A stretch of DNA of 64,000 bases, taken from Kitagawia praeruptora. Lineage: Eukaryota > Streptophyta > Magnoliopsida > Apiales > Apiaceae. Positions 23,070-33,616 of this stretch are shown one piece after another. Both the position numbers and the translations under genes were made by a program. The notes under the pieces were generated by a model. It worked only from the letters and a program-made list of their open reading frames with translations, was not told the origin of the DNA and searched no databases. Position 1 is the stretch's first letter; the number at the start of each line of letters is the position of its first letter. The stretch covers positions 90,168,001 to 90,232,000 of the forward strand of contig CM075345.1 of the NCBI GenBank assembly GCA_037693485.1, read 5' to 3'.

Positions 23070-23142
23070 TTTTATTGATGCTGGGGATCGAACCCTGACC
23101 TTCTCCTATCAAACTCACACCATAACCAATGTGCTACCCTTA
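23070..23142 (-). repeat. tRNA-derived SINE-like sequence
   Basis: On the minus strand an A-box-like TAGCACATTGG (23136-23126) and a B-box GGTTCGATCCC (23094-23084) are spaced as in tRNA genes, as in the RNA polymerase III promoter of plant SINEs. The rest does not fold into a complete tRNA that I can confirm, so I call it a SINE head or tRNA-like relic rather than a tRNA gene. Confidence 0.5.
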
Positions 23143-23268
23143 ATTTTGAATTTATTTTAAAAATCATATTAGATAAACCACATATTCTCCTCTTATCCCA
23201 TTATTTTTATTTTTATTCTTGAGTAAAGAAAATGTTAGTTTACATTATTTCTAGAATGTTGCATAGTA

Positions 23269-23521
23269 CTCCCTCCGTCCCGGTCATTTGTTTACGTTGT
23301 TTGGAGAGTGTCTGGCACGCATTTTAAGGTACATTTTAAGGATAGTTCCATAACTTATTTTTAAAATTTTCTTTTTTTTGTATAAAAATAGGATTGTTCT
23401 ATTTTTATACATAAAAAGAAAAATTGTAAAAATAAATTATGGAACTATACTTTATATGCACCTTAAAATGCGTGACAGACAGTCTTAAAACAATGTAAAG
23501 AATCTAATGGGACAGAGGGAG
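23269..23521. mobile_element. Stowaway MITE
   Basis: A 253-bp element with CTCCCTCCGTCCC...GGGACAGAGGGAG ends and TA target duplications (23267-23268, 23522-23523). The whole element folds back on itself: GCACGCATTTTAAGGT pairs with ACCTTAAAATGCGT. It is non-coding and depends on a mariner-type transposase in trans. Confidence 0.92.
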
Positions 23522-23523
23522 TA

Positions 23524-25235
23524 TATAATTACAAAAAATATTTTAAATCGATTGAGTATACTCTACAATTCTAATTTGTCATTTTACATGATTGATATAA
23601 AAAATAATATTTAAACATAAAATTTTAGATTATACATAGATGTTACCTGGTCCAGAAAAAAATATGAATTTATTTACATTCGTCTCCATGCGGATATTAT
23701 TTATTAAAATAAAAATTAAAATTGGTTTTAAAAAATATTTAAATTTTATTTATCAAATTCTACATAATTAATGATTGCATCACATAACTTGAGATAATTT
23801 TTTTTAAAATATATGAGCCATATCAGAGATTGTTGATCGGCCAATTATTTTAAATTTCAGCGATTTAAATGTATGATTAAAAATATACGAAAAAATTCGA
23901 TTTATGTTAAAAGGATAATAACTCTAAAAATATGGTCTATGTTACATATAAAAACTAACGTAATTAATAATCAATTTTAATGAAAAAAATATGATTAGTT
24001 GAATCATAAATATTACAAAACTGTAATAATTATTAACAATGACCAGTTAGACTATAACTCGACTATAAAATATGGTAATATGAATTTTTATATTATATAA
24101 TAAATTGATCAATATAATATATAATGGTTGAATTATAACATATGTTTATTTGAATATACGATGAAATAAAAAAAAAATTGATCTTTGATATCATATAAAT
24201 GCACAAGTCATTAAAATCGTCTAATCGTATTTAACATCTATTGAAATATTTGGAAAAATTTAAAATTGTGTTAAAAATTATTTCAAAATTATAATATAAT
24301 AAATGTTTCAATTTACCTACTTTTTAAAACAAAACTTCGATATTGTGTAATAAACATTACACTAAAACTAAATATTTGAATTTAAAAGTGTATAAATATG
24401 TGTATGTATAGATCAAAAAAATTGATCTTAGATATCATACAGATGTACAAATCATTAAGGTCATCTAATCGTATTTTACATCAATTGAAATATTTGGAAA
24501 AATTTATAGTTGAGTTAAAAAACATTTCAAAATTATAATATAAAGAATGTTTTAATTTAACTAATTTTTAAAATAGAACTTCGATATTGTTTAATAAACG
24601 TTAGACTAAAACTAAAAAATTGAGTTCAAAAGTATATATGTGTATGTATATATGAAAAAAAATGGGTGGCAATTAAGATGACTTTTGCACAATATTAAGA
24701 TATTTGAGAAAATGACCAAAATACCTCAATTTCACTACCCTATGGTCCAAAGTATCCATTTTCGGGACTATCGGCCCTATCTACCCACACAACACGCTAC
24801 TGCGTGTAGTGTGTCTCATCCACTGTTCATCTCTCTCGCCTCTCTCCGAAATCTCTCATCTCTCTGGCACCTCTTTCCTTCTCGTTTGTCTCACTCCGGC
24901 CACCTCCACCATATCTTAATACACCTCCACCAAGATCGTCGAAAGACGATTTGATTGATATATACTACATTATGGGAAGAGATCTAGAAGGTGATTAACG
25001 GAGCATCGACGAGTTCATCGGAAAATCATGGTTAGGTTTTGGAATTGGGGGTTAATAATCCGACAATAGAATCGTTTTAATTCTGGTATAGGTTTGTAGA
25101 TTATGAGATTGCGATTCTAATGGTATATAAAACTTGACTGGAAAATCAGTATTGATGGCTGAACAGAAGGGGGAAGAGGACGCCGGAAAATCGCCTCTAA
25201 ATTGCCATAGCTTCGCTTCTCTAGACGTGGGCCCT
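23524..25235. other. AT-rich intergenic with a 240-bp direct repeat
   Basis: About 24165-24410 and 24411-24650 are diverged direct copies (ATTGATCTT.GATATCATA.A and following). From about 24660 to 24960 the sequence becomes CT-rich and leader-like (CTCTCTCGCCTCTCTCC). No reading frame here has a family signature. Confidence 0.55.
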
Positions 25236-25425
25236 GCAGGGTCATACGCATCTTTAAGATGCGTATCCTTTGTCACCCTTTCTCCACTAGCGTAACGGGG
25301 ATTGTTCCCGCTGGCATCAGTATCGTGTCTTCAAGACACGGTTCTCACAATGGCGTATCATCAAGACACGATTCTCAGTGTGGCGTATCTTCAAGATACT
25401 CATCTGCCAATAGCGTGTCCCATGG
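25236..25425. repeat. cluster of short perfect palindromes
   Basis: Imperfect tandem units of roughly 35-45 bp, each holding a short inverted repeat: ATACGCATCTTTAAGATGCGTAT (about 25242-25265), CGTGTCTTCAAGACACG (about 25324-25341), a mixed copy (GTATCATCAAGACACG) and GTATCTTCAAGATAC (about 25385-25400). The region is GC-rich relative to its surroundings. Confidence 0.65.
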
Positions 25426-25828
25426 GTATTTAGGGCCGCGCGGATTGGCAGTAGGTATTTTGGTTATGTGTATTTAATTTGTGGGTATTCTGAGCCATCA
25501 CCCAAGATATTTTGTAATATGTCTCTAACTATGTTAAAATAACATGAGTTTACCTATACTCAAACATTAATAAAGTTTATTTTACGTTATTAAAAGCCAA
25601 ATTAATATATTACCAATTAAAAGTAATCATATGATTATTATCGTATAAATTTCTATCCAAATTTATGAAATCTAATCAAATTATAAAATTTTTTGTTCAT
25701 GGAATTGATATACAATATTAAAAAATACTATAAAAATATGACATTAAATCAAAATTTTATATTTTATCATATTTCTAATTACAAAAGTATCCCAAAATAT
25801 ATACAGTTTCGGGGGAAAATTATTTCAG

Positions 25829-25859
25829 TGCCCGTGCCTCGCACGGGCTTTTACGCTAG
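25829..25859 (+). mobile_element. Helitron 3' terminus
   Basis: GCCCGTGCCTCGCACGGGC (25830-25848) forms the terminal hairpin, followed by a short spacer and CTAG (25856-25859) then T, the diagnostic plant Helitron 3' end. The 5' TC end was not located, so the length is unknown; the palindrome cluster and CT-rich stretch to the left may be inside it. Confidence 0.8.
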
Positions 25860-25899
25860 TTTTTTCTAAAAGGTCCAATAAAAAGGAATGGAGGGAGTA

Positions 25900-26565
25900 T
25901 TACATATAGAAAAATGTTAGGGAACCAAAAAAATGTTCCCAAAAAAACTTTCCTAAACACCATCACCACGTGTCTTCTAACCATTGGTTAATAAAATAAT
26001 TAATATGATGAATTCCACGTACATTCATATGAATCCCCTATCATTGGGAATTTTTTTTAGTTCTCTAGCATTTTTCTTAAAATTCTCCAATTTGTTAACT
26101 CATCACCTGTTCACCGGCCACATCATTTTGAAAATATTTTTGGAGAAGTTTTTTTATTCCCTACCAATACCATTACTCTACTCTTATATATAACCCTTGC
26201 ACTCACAATCTTGTTGTACTTGCAGCCTGATGCGAAACAACATTCTGGTTTGGAAGATAATAACTGTACAGAACGAACAATGGAGTAATCCATACAATAC
26301 ATGAGGTGATATAAGATTAATTTCACTGGAAAATTATGAAATTTAAAATAAGTGGGAAAACAAAAAATAAAAATAAAAGTTGACGTGCATTGAAGTAGAG
26401 AGAGTAACAACATATATATAATGGTATGGGCATATCACATGGGCTGCCTGCAAACGTGACTTGTCCTTTTCCAGAAAGTGACAAACACTAACCAGGAACC
26501 ATAGGGGATGTAAACTGTCCTCCCTACTACTTAAATGATATCTACATTTACTCCTCCCTCCCTAG
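25900..26565. other. intergenic, possible small MITE
   Basis: 25918-26165 has weakly pairing ends (TTAGGGAACCAAAAAAATG against the complement of GAAGTTTTTTTATTCCCTACC), which may be an old MITE. Beyond that nothing is recognisable. Confidence 0.35.
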
Positions 26566-26573
26566 CTCTCTCT

Positions 26574-27404
26574 CAGGGTTGGCCCTGAGGGCAAGCAATA
26601 CAAGCCATGGCATGGGGCATCCAATATTTAGAGGGCAAATTTTTTTTTTTAAAAAAATTAAAGAGTAATTTTAAAAAAATTACAGAATAACATAGAATTA
26701 AAAATCAAAAATAAAAAATGTCATTTTATTAGCCGAACAATCTTTCAAAGTGAATTACTTCATATGTTTGCTAGATTATGTTGATACATCACTCCAATTC
26801 AGGTTTGAACAATTTCAAATATATGAGCAGATTTTTGGGTTTCCATGTAATTTGACAAAGTTGAAGTGCTTAAGTGACGATAGTTTGAAGACCTCTTGCA
26901 TGAATCTTGAAGAATTTTTAAAGCATGATTTTGATTTTGATATTGATAGAAATGTCCTGTTTCTTGAGTTAAAAATTATAAAAGAATGCTTACCTAAGTG
27001 AAAAAGGTGACTGATATGTTGAATTTTTTGAAGAGCACGGAAGGTTACGATCTAACTGCCACAATTGCTTACATAATATTATTAACCATTCCAGTTACAG
27101 TAGCTTCTGCAGAACGGAGTTTTTCAAAGTTAAAATTGATTAAGTCGTATCTCCGCTCTAGGATGTCACAAGAACGATTGAATGGGTTGGCTATGTTATC
27201 AATCGAGAGGGATATGCTTGCAAATTCTAATTTCGAAGGCTTAATTGATGATTTTGCTAGTAAAAATGCGAGAAGAATAATTTTTAAATCATAAATTATC
27301 ATTTTTTTGTTGGTAGTTACTAAAACGAGATGACTTAATTTATTACAAGGGGCAAAAGAATTTTAAGATTGCGAGGGGCATCTTCCAACTCAGGACCGTC
27401 CCTG
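26574..27404 (+). mobile_element. deleted hAT element
   Basis: The ends CAGGGTTGGCCCTGAG and CTCAGGACCGTCCCTG form hAT-type inverted repeats, with a perfect 8-bp target duplication CTCTCTCT (26566-26573, 27405-27412). At 831 bp it is an internally deleted copy. It keeps the C-terminal part of the transposase gene (separate entry) but no BED or zinc finger part. Confidence 0.9.
26750..27294 (+). pseudogene. hAT transposase C-terminal remnant
   Basis: The piece at 26998-27294 encodes the hAT C-terminal dimerisation domain: TIPVTVASAERSFSKLKLIK, YLRSRMSQERLNGLAMLSIE. This is the version found in zinc finger MYM-type 1-like hAT transposases of plants. The preceding piece (26750-27001) carries the segment usually just upstream, in another frame, so a frameshift or stop near 27000 separates them. 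No catalytic core or DNA-binding domain remains. In an intact transposase this domain supports multimer formation. Confidence 0.85.
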
Positions 27405-27460
27405 CTCTCTCTCTTGCCATGCCAATGCCATACCATACGTTTTACAATCTTGCTAACCTC

Positions 27461-27541
27461 CCCCACCCCACCCCACCCGGCCACCCCCACCCCCACCCCA
27501 ACCTCCCCCACCCCCACCCCCACCCCCACCCCCACCCCCAC
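27461..27541. repeat. (CCCCCA)n microsatellite
   Basis: Runs of CCCCCAC units with small variants. The minus strand has repeated GGGGG tracts and meets the G-quadruplex pattern. Confidence 0.95.
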
Positions 27542-27702
27542 CATTCTTATTTTTAATTAATAATATTCTTATTCTTTCTACTGTGCTCCCTATGTTTCTA
27601 AAATCTAAATGATATTTCCATTCGGAATGTCGGTTCTTCATTACATGAAATAAATTATTAATTTACACCTAATCTATAAGACCAAATATAGTCATGAGTG
27701 AT

Positions 27703-28991
27703 TGTTAGTTACAGAGGCATGCCTGTACACATCTAATAACAAGCCTAATTGTTTGTAATGCTTTGCATTACTTACTTGACCTCTTAACTGAGGGAACCTC
27801 TAGTTGTAGAGTTTCTGTTTGTATTGTACTTGTAATAGGCATCAAATCCTAGTTGTGTAACTGTACAAATAGAGTCTAGAATAATGCTTGAAAGAAGTTC
27901 CATGGTTCATGCCTCAAGCAAGGAGTTAAAGACTGCCAAATAATCACAGTTGGGATTTGAAGAAATGAAGAATTTGCCTAAGTACCAATTCGAGAAGTAT
28001 ATTTGTCTATTCGAGAAGTCCAGCATTCGAGAAGTCAGAGATTCGATATCTCAAGACACTATTCGATATCTCTGAATACACTGTTCGATATCTCATTCGA
28101 TATCTCAGGGATTCGATATGTCTACTACTCTATTCGAGAACTCAAGAAGTCAACAAGTCAAGATGGTATTCGAGTTCTCAAAGAGTCAACAAGTCAAAGT
28201 TCCATTCGATATCTCAAAGACTCAGAAAGCTATTCGACAACTCGAGGATTCGATAAGTCAAATGCTCTATTCGACAACTCAAGGAATCCTGATGGAAAAG
28301 AGCTATTCGAGAAGTGGTTCGATATGTCACTATAACAGTATTCGAGAACTCAGAGTTATCGATCAAGTCAATTCTAGTTCTCGAATCACTTACTTAGTCA
28401 CTTCTCGAATACATTCTTGGAGACAAAATACTGAAGAAATTGTACAAGTCAGAAACCTGCAACAAGCCAATGCACTTTATGGACCACAACCTGTAACGTG
28501 CTCTGGAAAGCCTACAAGGAAGCTTGGAGAGATATAGAAGAGACAAGGAGCTAAAGAAGTGGATCTAAACAGGCTTTGCAAAGTCAAATCTGTAACCGTT
28601 TGGACACTTACTCAAAAAGGATAGACAGACTAGAAAGTAATGTGTTTTAGTTCCTTATTTGTAGTAAGCAGGCTGTATCCATGTTCTATAAGGACACAGC
28701 CTCACTTCATAACTTAGTAACTTTTGTGAGTCTAGTTTTTCATACACTGTAAACTATATCTCTCTGAGAAAAGCGAAGCTGAGAATACTACCATTTGTAT
28801 TCACAGATTGTAGCAACCTTTATCTAATATACATTAGATTAAAGTGATATTGTGTCTTGTGTTGTTTACTTATCCGCACCTTAATTTCTGCACACACAGG
28901 CACTTATCTGCTACACAGACTCAATCCAAGAAAAGTTCAAGAATCCATTCACCCCCCCTCTGTATTCTTTTACCGTGTTCAGTACTCAACA
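27703..28991 (+). repeat. 5' LTR of element H
   Basis: A 1,289-bp LTR (TGTTAGTTAC...TACTCAACA). From about 27990 to 28420 it is studded with ATTCGA-containing units (ATTCGAGAAGTC, ATTCGATATCTCA, ATTCGACAACTC). The ORFs through this array (28003-28335, 28118-28537) are repeat artefacts. TATA-like sequences occur near 28745-28760. Confidence 0.95.
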
Positions 28992-28993
28992 AG

Positions 28994-29004
28994 TGGTATC
29001 AGAG
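28994..29004 (+). other. primer-binding site of element H
   Basis: TGGTATCAGAG, complementary to the 3' end of initiator tRNA-Met, three bases after the LTR end; the priming site for minus-strand DNA synthesis. Confidence 0.92.
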
Positions 29005-29036
29005 AGGGCTGTTTATTCAAAAACAGAGAAACGATC

Positions 29037-30287
29037 ATGAGTTCGAATACACCAAAGACTACAGGAACGGTGAAGGTCCCTAAGTTTGATAAAGAAAACT
29101 TCAACCTCTGGAAGATAAAGATGATGTTGTTCATCAAAGCCTCTCATCCCTTGTATCCTGAGATTCTCAAGAATGGTCCTTTTGTTCCACAACAAGAGAT
29201 ACCAGAGAAGACTGTTGGAACCATAACAATCCCTAGAGCTTATGAGGCCAAGGATCCATCAAAGTGGACAGAGTCAGAAAGGGAGAAGGTTGCTCTTGAC
29301 AGCCACCTCATGTTGCTCATCATTGATTCCATGGATATGTCAATGTTTGCAAACATTGCATCATGCACGTCTGCTAAAGAGATGTGGGATCACATTGAGG
29401 TGTTGTGTGAAGGGACTGATGAGGTTAAGGAAAACAAGAAACAGATACTGGTCACACAGTATGAAGCTTTTATGGCACAGCCCAAGGAAAGCATCACTGA
29501 AATGTTTGAAAGGTTTCACAAGCTAGTTACTGAGTTGCAGATGAATGGAAAGGTTTACAGCACCAAGGAATTAAATATGAAATTTCTGTTGTCTTCACCA
29601 AATCATCTGGAGCAAAGAGTCATTTCCCTTAGAGAGAGAGATTTGAACAAAGTCACCTATGATGTACTCTATGGAGTCCTAAAGACTCATGAACTTGAGT
29701 TGCTTCAGAAGAGGGCTATCCAAGCAAACCAAGGTAGGATGATAAACACATCATGTGCCTTGATTGTCAACAAATCCATCCTGGACCTAGAAGCATCTAC
29801 AAGCCAACTAAGGATAGAGGAGGTGGCAGATGATGAAGAAACTGAAGCTGGGGTGAGTGAACCTGTTGAGGAAAAGGAGGAAGAAGAAGAGGAGTTTTAC
29901 ACTCTGGAAGAACTTGATGGGATGGAAAATACTTCATATGCTTTCATGGCCAGAAAATTTCCAAACATCAGATTTAAAAGAAATCAACCCTTCAAACCCA
30001 AAACTCAAAACCATTCAGCCAACAAGAACAAGGCACCTGTGAAACCAAACAGAAATAAGTTCAAAACCGGTTATGTGGATAGGTCATCTGTAAGGTGTTA
30101 TAGATGCAATGACCTAGGGCATTTTGCCAGTGAATGCAAGAAGCCTAAAAAGAAGGATAGAGATTATCTTGAGCTAGAAGCTAAGTATGAGGCCCTTCTG
30201 AAAAAGCAGACACATGGTAAGGCCTACATAGCTGAAGGGAAGTGTTGGGATGATTCTGAGAGTGATGAAGAGGAACAAGAATTCTGA
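29037..30287 (+). CDS. gag: element H Gag (capsid/nucleocapsid)
   Basis: 416 residues from the first ATG after the primer-binding site (29037); an upstream in-frame start at 28857 lies in the LTR and is unlikely to be used. The N-terminus has the copia Gag signature (FDKENFNLWKIKMMLFIKA, residues about 17-35), then the UBN2-type capsid region (SCTSAKEMWDHIEVLCEGTD; MKFLLSSPNHLEQRV). An acidic stretch rich in E follows (about 275-295), then a zinc knuckle CYRCNDLGHFASEC near residue 360 (CX2CX4HX4C). It assembles the particle that packages element RNA. It ends in TGA at 30285-30287; the next ORF continues in the same frame after nine bases, so the TGA may be a recent mutation or a read-through point. 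Confidence 0.92.
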   Translation: MSSNTPKTTGTVKVPKFDKENFNLWKIKMMLFIKASHPLYPEILKNGPFVPQQEIPEKTVGTITIPRAYEAKDPSKWTESEREKVALDSHLMLLIIDSMDMSMFANIASCTSAKEMWDHIEVLCEGTDEVKENKKQILVTQYEAFMAQPKESITEMFERFHKLVTELQMNGKVYSTKELNMKFLLSSPNHLEQRVISLRERDLNKVTYDVLYGVLKTHELELLQKRAIQANQGRMINTSCALIVNKSILDLEASTSQLRIEEVADDEETEAGVSEPVEEKEEEEEEFYTLEELDGMENTSYAFMARKFPNIRFKRNQPFKPKTQNHSANKNKAPVKPNRNKFKTGYVDRSSVRCYRCNDLGHFASECKKPKKKDRDYLELEAKYEALLKKQTHGKAYIAEGKCWDDSESDEEEQEF

Positions 30288-30296
30288 AACTATGCC

Positions 30297-31544
30297 TTGA
30301 TGGCCAACTCCAAGGATGACTCATCTTCATCTGATTCTCAGGTACCATCTCTCACTACTATAGACATGTCTGTTTCTGAATACAAATGCATGATTGAACA
30401 ATTATCTGTTGAAATGTTTAATATTCATACTAGTATGACTGCTGCTAATGAGGAGATTGCTAAACTGTCTACTAGAAATGAAGTATTAACCAAAAAGAAT
30501 GAGGAACTTGAGCTAACTGCTATGCAAGTAGAAAACCTTAAGAAAGAAGTTGAATATTTGGAGAACAAGGTTCTATGTGCTAGTCAAGTAGAGAAGGCTC
30601 TTAGGGATGAATTAGCTGAGAATGAATTCAAACTTAAAACTTTCAAGAAATCATCTGGTTTAGTGCAATCCTACTGTGAGAAAATTGAAGCTAAACCCAA
30701 AGCAGCTATTGGACTTGACTATGACTCTCTCAAACAAAGGAAAGGCTATGCTGTCATTGAAGAGGACACAGCTGTTCATGAGAAAGTGCCTCACATTTTG
30801 AGAAAAACTGAAAATCCAATTTTTAAGGAATCAACATTTGAAATTGATGAGGATGCCTTACTCATCAAGCAAATGTTGAATGATGAGGATGAGGCACAAT
30901 CTAGTGAACAGCAAGCATCCTCTAAGGGTGAGAGTGTCAAGTCAAAGACCAAGAAGCCAGTAGTTGATAGGCCAAGACCTAAGAAGTTTGTTAAGTTTGT
31001 CTCAGCTGGGAAGAGTGAATCAGAAAAGGAAGTGACTAAAAGGAAACAGAACAGAAATGGCAAGTTAGGGATTAACAAGGATAACAACTATGCTTATATG
31101 CCTAATGCCCCTAGGAAAACTTGTCAGAACTGTTTCAGTACCAATCATCTAACTCATGCATGCAAGAAACCTGTTGGTAGTGTGTCTAAACCTTTCTATG
31201 ATTGTTCTGTGCCTCTAAGTCATAGAGATGCACCTTTCTGTGATAAATTTGACTGTATGCCATGCAATATGAATGTTATGACTAGTTGTTTTAATTTAAG
31301 AAGGCAGTTCATTGATGGTTGTATCAGTCACAATTCTCACACACACTACACAAGGTCAAAGTCTTCAAGTCCTCCTAAAGCTAGGAAGGTACCTTTGTCA
31401 CCTAAGTCTGAAACCTCAGGTTCTAAGACTTCCAAGAGTGACAAGAAGACTAACACTAAGAAAGTTGACAAGCATGTTGTTTATGATAAAACTGTCTCTA
31501 AGTCACATGGACCCAAACTTGTTTGGGTACCAAAGGAAAAGTAA
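30297..31544 (+). CDS. element H Gag extension with coiled coil
   Basis: 415 codons in the same frame as gag, separated from it only by one TGA. Residues about 25-115 are strongly heptad-like (AANEEIAKLSTRNEVLTKKN and following), predicting a coiled coil. The later part is basic and lysine-rich, with a second Cys/His cluster (CQNCFSTNHLTHAC, about residue 278) of zinc-knuckle form. It ends GPKLVWVPKEK, a sequence that in related copia elements lies at the Gag-protease border. I read it as the C-terminal half of a large Sirevirus Gag, not a separate gene. Pol overlaps it in another frame at 31523-31544. Confidence 0.8.
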   Translation: MMANSKDDSSSSDSQVPSLTTIDMSVSEYKCMIEQLSVEMFNIHTSMTAANEEIAKLSTRNEVLTKKNEELELTAMQVENLKKEVEYLENKVLCASQVEKALRDELAENEFKLKTFKKSSGLVQSYCEKIEAKPKAAIGLDYDSLKQRKGYAVIEEDTAVHEKVPHILRKTENPIFKESTFEIDEDALLIKQMLNDEDEAQSSEQQASSKGESVKSKTKKPVVDRPRPKKFVKFVSAGKSESEKEVTKRKQNRNGKLGINKDNNYAYMPNAPRKTCQNCFSTNHLTHACKKPVGSVSKPFYDCSVPLSHRDAPFCDKFDCMPCNMNVMTSCFNLRRQFIDGCISHNSHTHYTRSKSSSPPKARKVPLSPKSETSGSKTSKSDKKTNTKKVDKHVVYDKTVSKSHGPKLVWVPKEK

Positions 31545-33613
31545 TACCTTTGTGTTTGCAGGGCAAAGAAAGTGAGAAGAAGGTCATGTGGATTTTGGAC
31601 AGTGGATGCTCAAATCATATGACTGGTGATATGACCCTGCTATCACAGTATGAGGAAAAGGCTGGCCCAATGGTTGCTTTTGGAGATGACAACATGGGTA
31701 ACACATTGGGATATGGCAAGCTGAAAGTTGGAAATGTCATCATTGAAGATGTAGCACTAGTCAAGGGGCTCAAGCATAATCTGTTAAGTGTTGGTCAGTT
31801 TACTGATAGAGGATTCAAAGTGAATTTTGACAAAGATGAATGTTTGATCACCCACAAGAAGACTGGTGATTTTGCTCTATCTGGAGTAAGGAAGGGAAGC
31901 CTGTTTGTAGCCAATATGGACTCTGTAAACAAGGACAAAATTTGTTGCTTTTACTCAAAAGCATCAAATGAAGATTGTTGGCTGTGGCATAAGAAACTAT
32001 CACACCTGAACTTTAAGGCCATTAATTCTCTAGTCAAAAGAGAGTTAGTGAGAGGCATGCCCACACTTGAATTCTGCCAAGAAGGAGTGTGTGAGGCTTG
32101 TCAAAAAGGAAAAATGAAGAGATCAAGCCACAAGTCAAAGACAGTGACATCTGTAACCAAGCCACTACAACTTATCCATATGGATTTGTTTGGGCCTGTT
32201 AACATAATGTCACTTGGAAGAAAAAAGTATGCCCTGGTAATGGTTGATGATTTTTCAAGGTATACATGGGTAGAATTTCTGGCATCAAAAGATGAGGCTC
32301 CACAAGTAATCATTGAGCATATAAAGAAAGTTGACAAGGAAGCAAAGGCAAACGATGCAAGTGTGATTGCATTGAGGAGTGATAATGGAACAGAGTTCAG
32401 AAATGCCACACTTGAAGCATTCTGCAAAGAGAATGGCATTTCTCAGCAATTCTCAGCTCCAAGGACTCCACAACAAAATGGAGTTGTTGAGAGAAAGAAT
32501 AGAACTCTAATTGAGGCTGCTAGAACAATGTTACTTGATGCAAAAATGCCCACATGTTTTTGGGCTGAGGCTGTGAGCACTGCATGCTATATTCAGAACA
32601 GAACCCTCATCAACAAAAACACTGGAAAGACTCCTTACAACTTGATGACTGGAAAGAAGCCTACACTGAAGTATATTCATACTTTTGGAAGCAAATGCTT
32701 TGTACTTAAGGACAATTCTGAATATGTTGGAAAGTTTGATGCGAAAGCATTTGAAGGAATTTTTCTTGGCTATTCTATGGAAAGAATTGCATACAAGGTT
32801 TATGTCATCAGTCAAAAGAAAGTTATGGAAAGCACAGATGTAACATTTGATGACAGCAAACTACCTGGACTAGAAGAAGCCAATGATGAAGACAAAGATC
32901 CATTGAAGTTTGATAATCTAGATGATTCTGATGAAGAGACTGAAACTAGAGTTGAAACTCAAGTTCAACAAACTCAAGTGAATAATGATACAAGAGAAGA
33001 ATTTGTGCCAATCAATAGTGAAGAAACAAGCATCCAAGACACACCTGTGAGTAATGGCAACTTCACAGGGGGAGGAAATGAGGATGATCATGATGAGGAT
33101 GATGAAGCAACATCAAGGATGAGAAATCAGGCTGAACACTCAAGGAAATGGGATAGATCACACACTGCAGAGCAAATCATTGGAGATCCTAATGCAGGAG
33201 TAAGGACTAGGAGAGCAACTCAAAATGAGTGCCTCTATGGATGTTTTCTATCACAAGTTGAGCCTAAGAAACTTGATGATGCATTGTTGGATCCAGATTG
33301 GATTATTGCCATGCAAGAGGAGCTGAATCAATTTGAAAGGAACAAAGTATGGGAACTTGTGCCTGCACCAAAGAACAGAACCATTGTTGGAACAAAATGG
33401 GTTCTGAAGAATAAGATGGATGAAGATGGTGTAATAACAAGAAACAAAGCAAGGCTGGTTGCAAAAGGATACTCTCAACAGGAAGGCATTGATTATGATG
33501 AGACATTTGCCCCTGTTGCTAGATTGGAAGCCATTAGAATATTCTTGGCATTTGCTGCTCATTCAAACTTTAAAGTTTATCAAATGGATGTCAAGAGTGC
33601 ATTTCTAAATTGA
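31523..33613 (+). pseudogene. pol: element H Pol part 1: protease, integrase, RT start
   Basis: The frame is -1 relative to gag; the two overlap by about 22 bases. It contains the aspartic protease active-site block (WILDSGCSNHMTGD, about residues 25-40). The integrase has its HHCC zinc domain (WHKKLSHL to CEACQKGKMK) and a DDE core: D in LIHMDLFGP, D in LRSDNGTEF, E in NGVVERKNRTL. The RT start includes WVLKNK, ARLVAKGY, ETFAPVARLEA and MDVKSAFLN. It stops at a TGA (33611-33613) where family members have Gly in FLNG, so a single G-to-T change truncates RT before its catalytic aspartates. The rest of pol continues in the same frame without another break. Confidence 0.9.
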
Positions 33614-33616
33614 GAG

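Noticed and set aside
23070..23142. A functional tRNA gene
   Set aside because: Only A and B boxes are clear; the acceptor and anticodon stems could not be confirmed.
22737..25897. A single 3.1-kb Stowaway element between facing CTCCCTC and GAGGGAG ends
   Set aside because: Far too long for a Stowaway MITE, with no transposase and diverged ends; more likely ends of separate copies.
27335..27641. Gly-Val, Gly-only and Pro-Thr repeat ORFs
   Set aside because: Six-frame artefacts of the CCCCCA microsatellite.
28003..28537. Two overlapping ORFs of 110 and 139 codons in the 5' LTR of H (repeated at 40837-41371)
   Set aside because: They run through the ATTCGA motif array inside an LTR and owe their openness to repeat composition.
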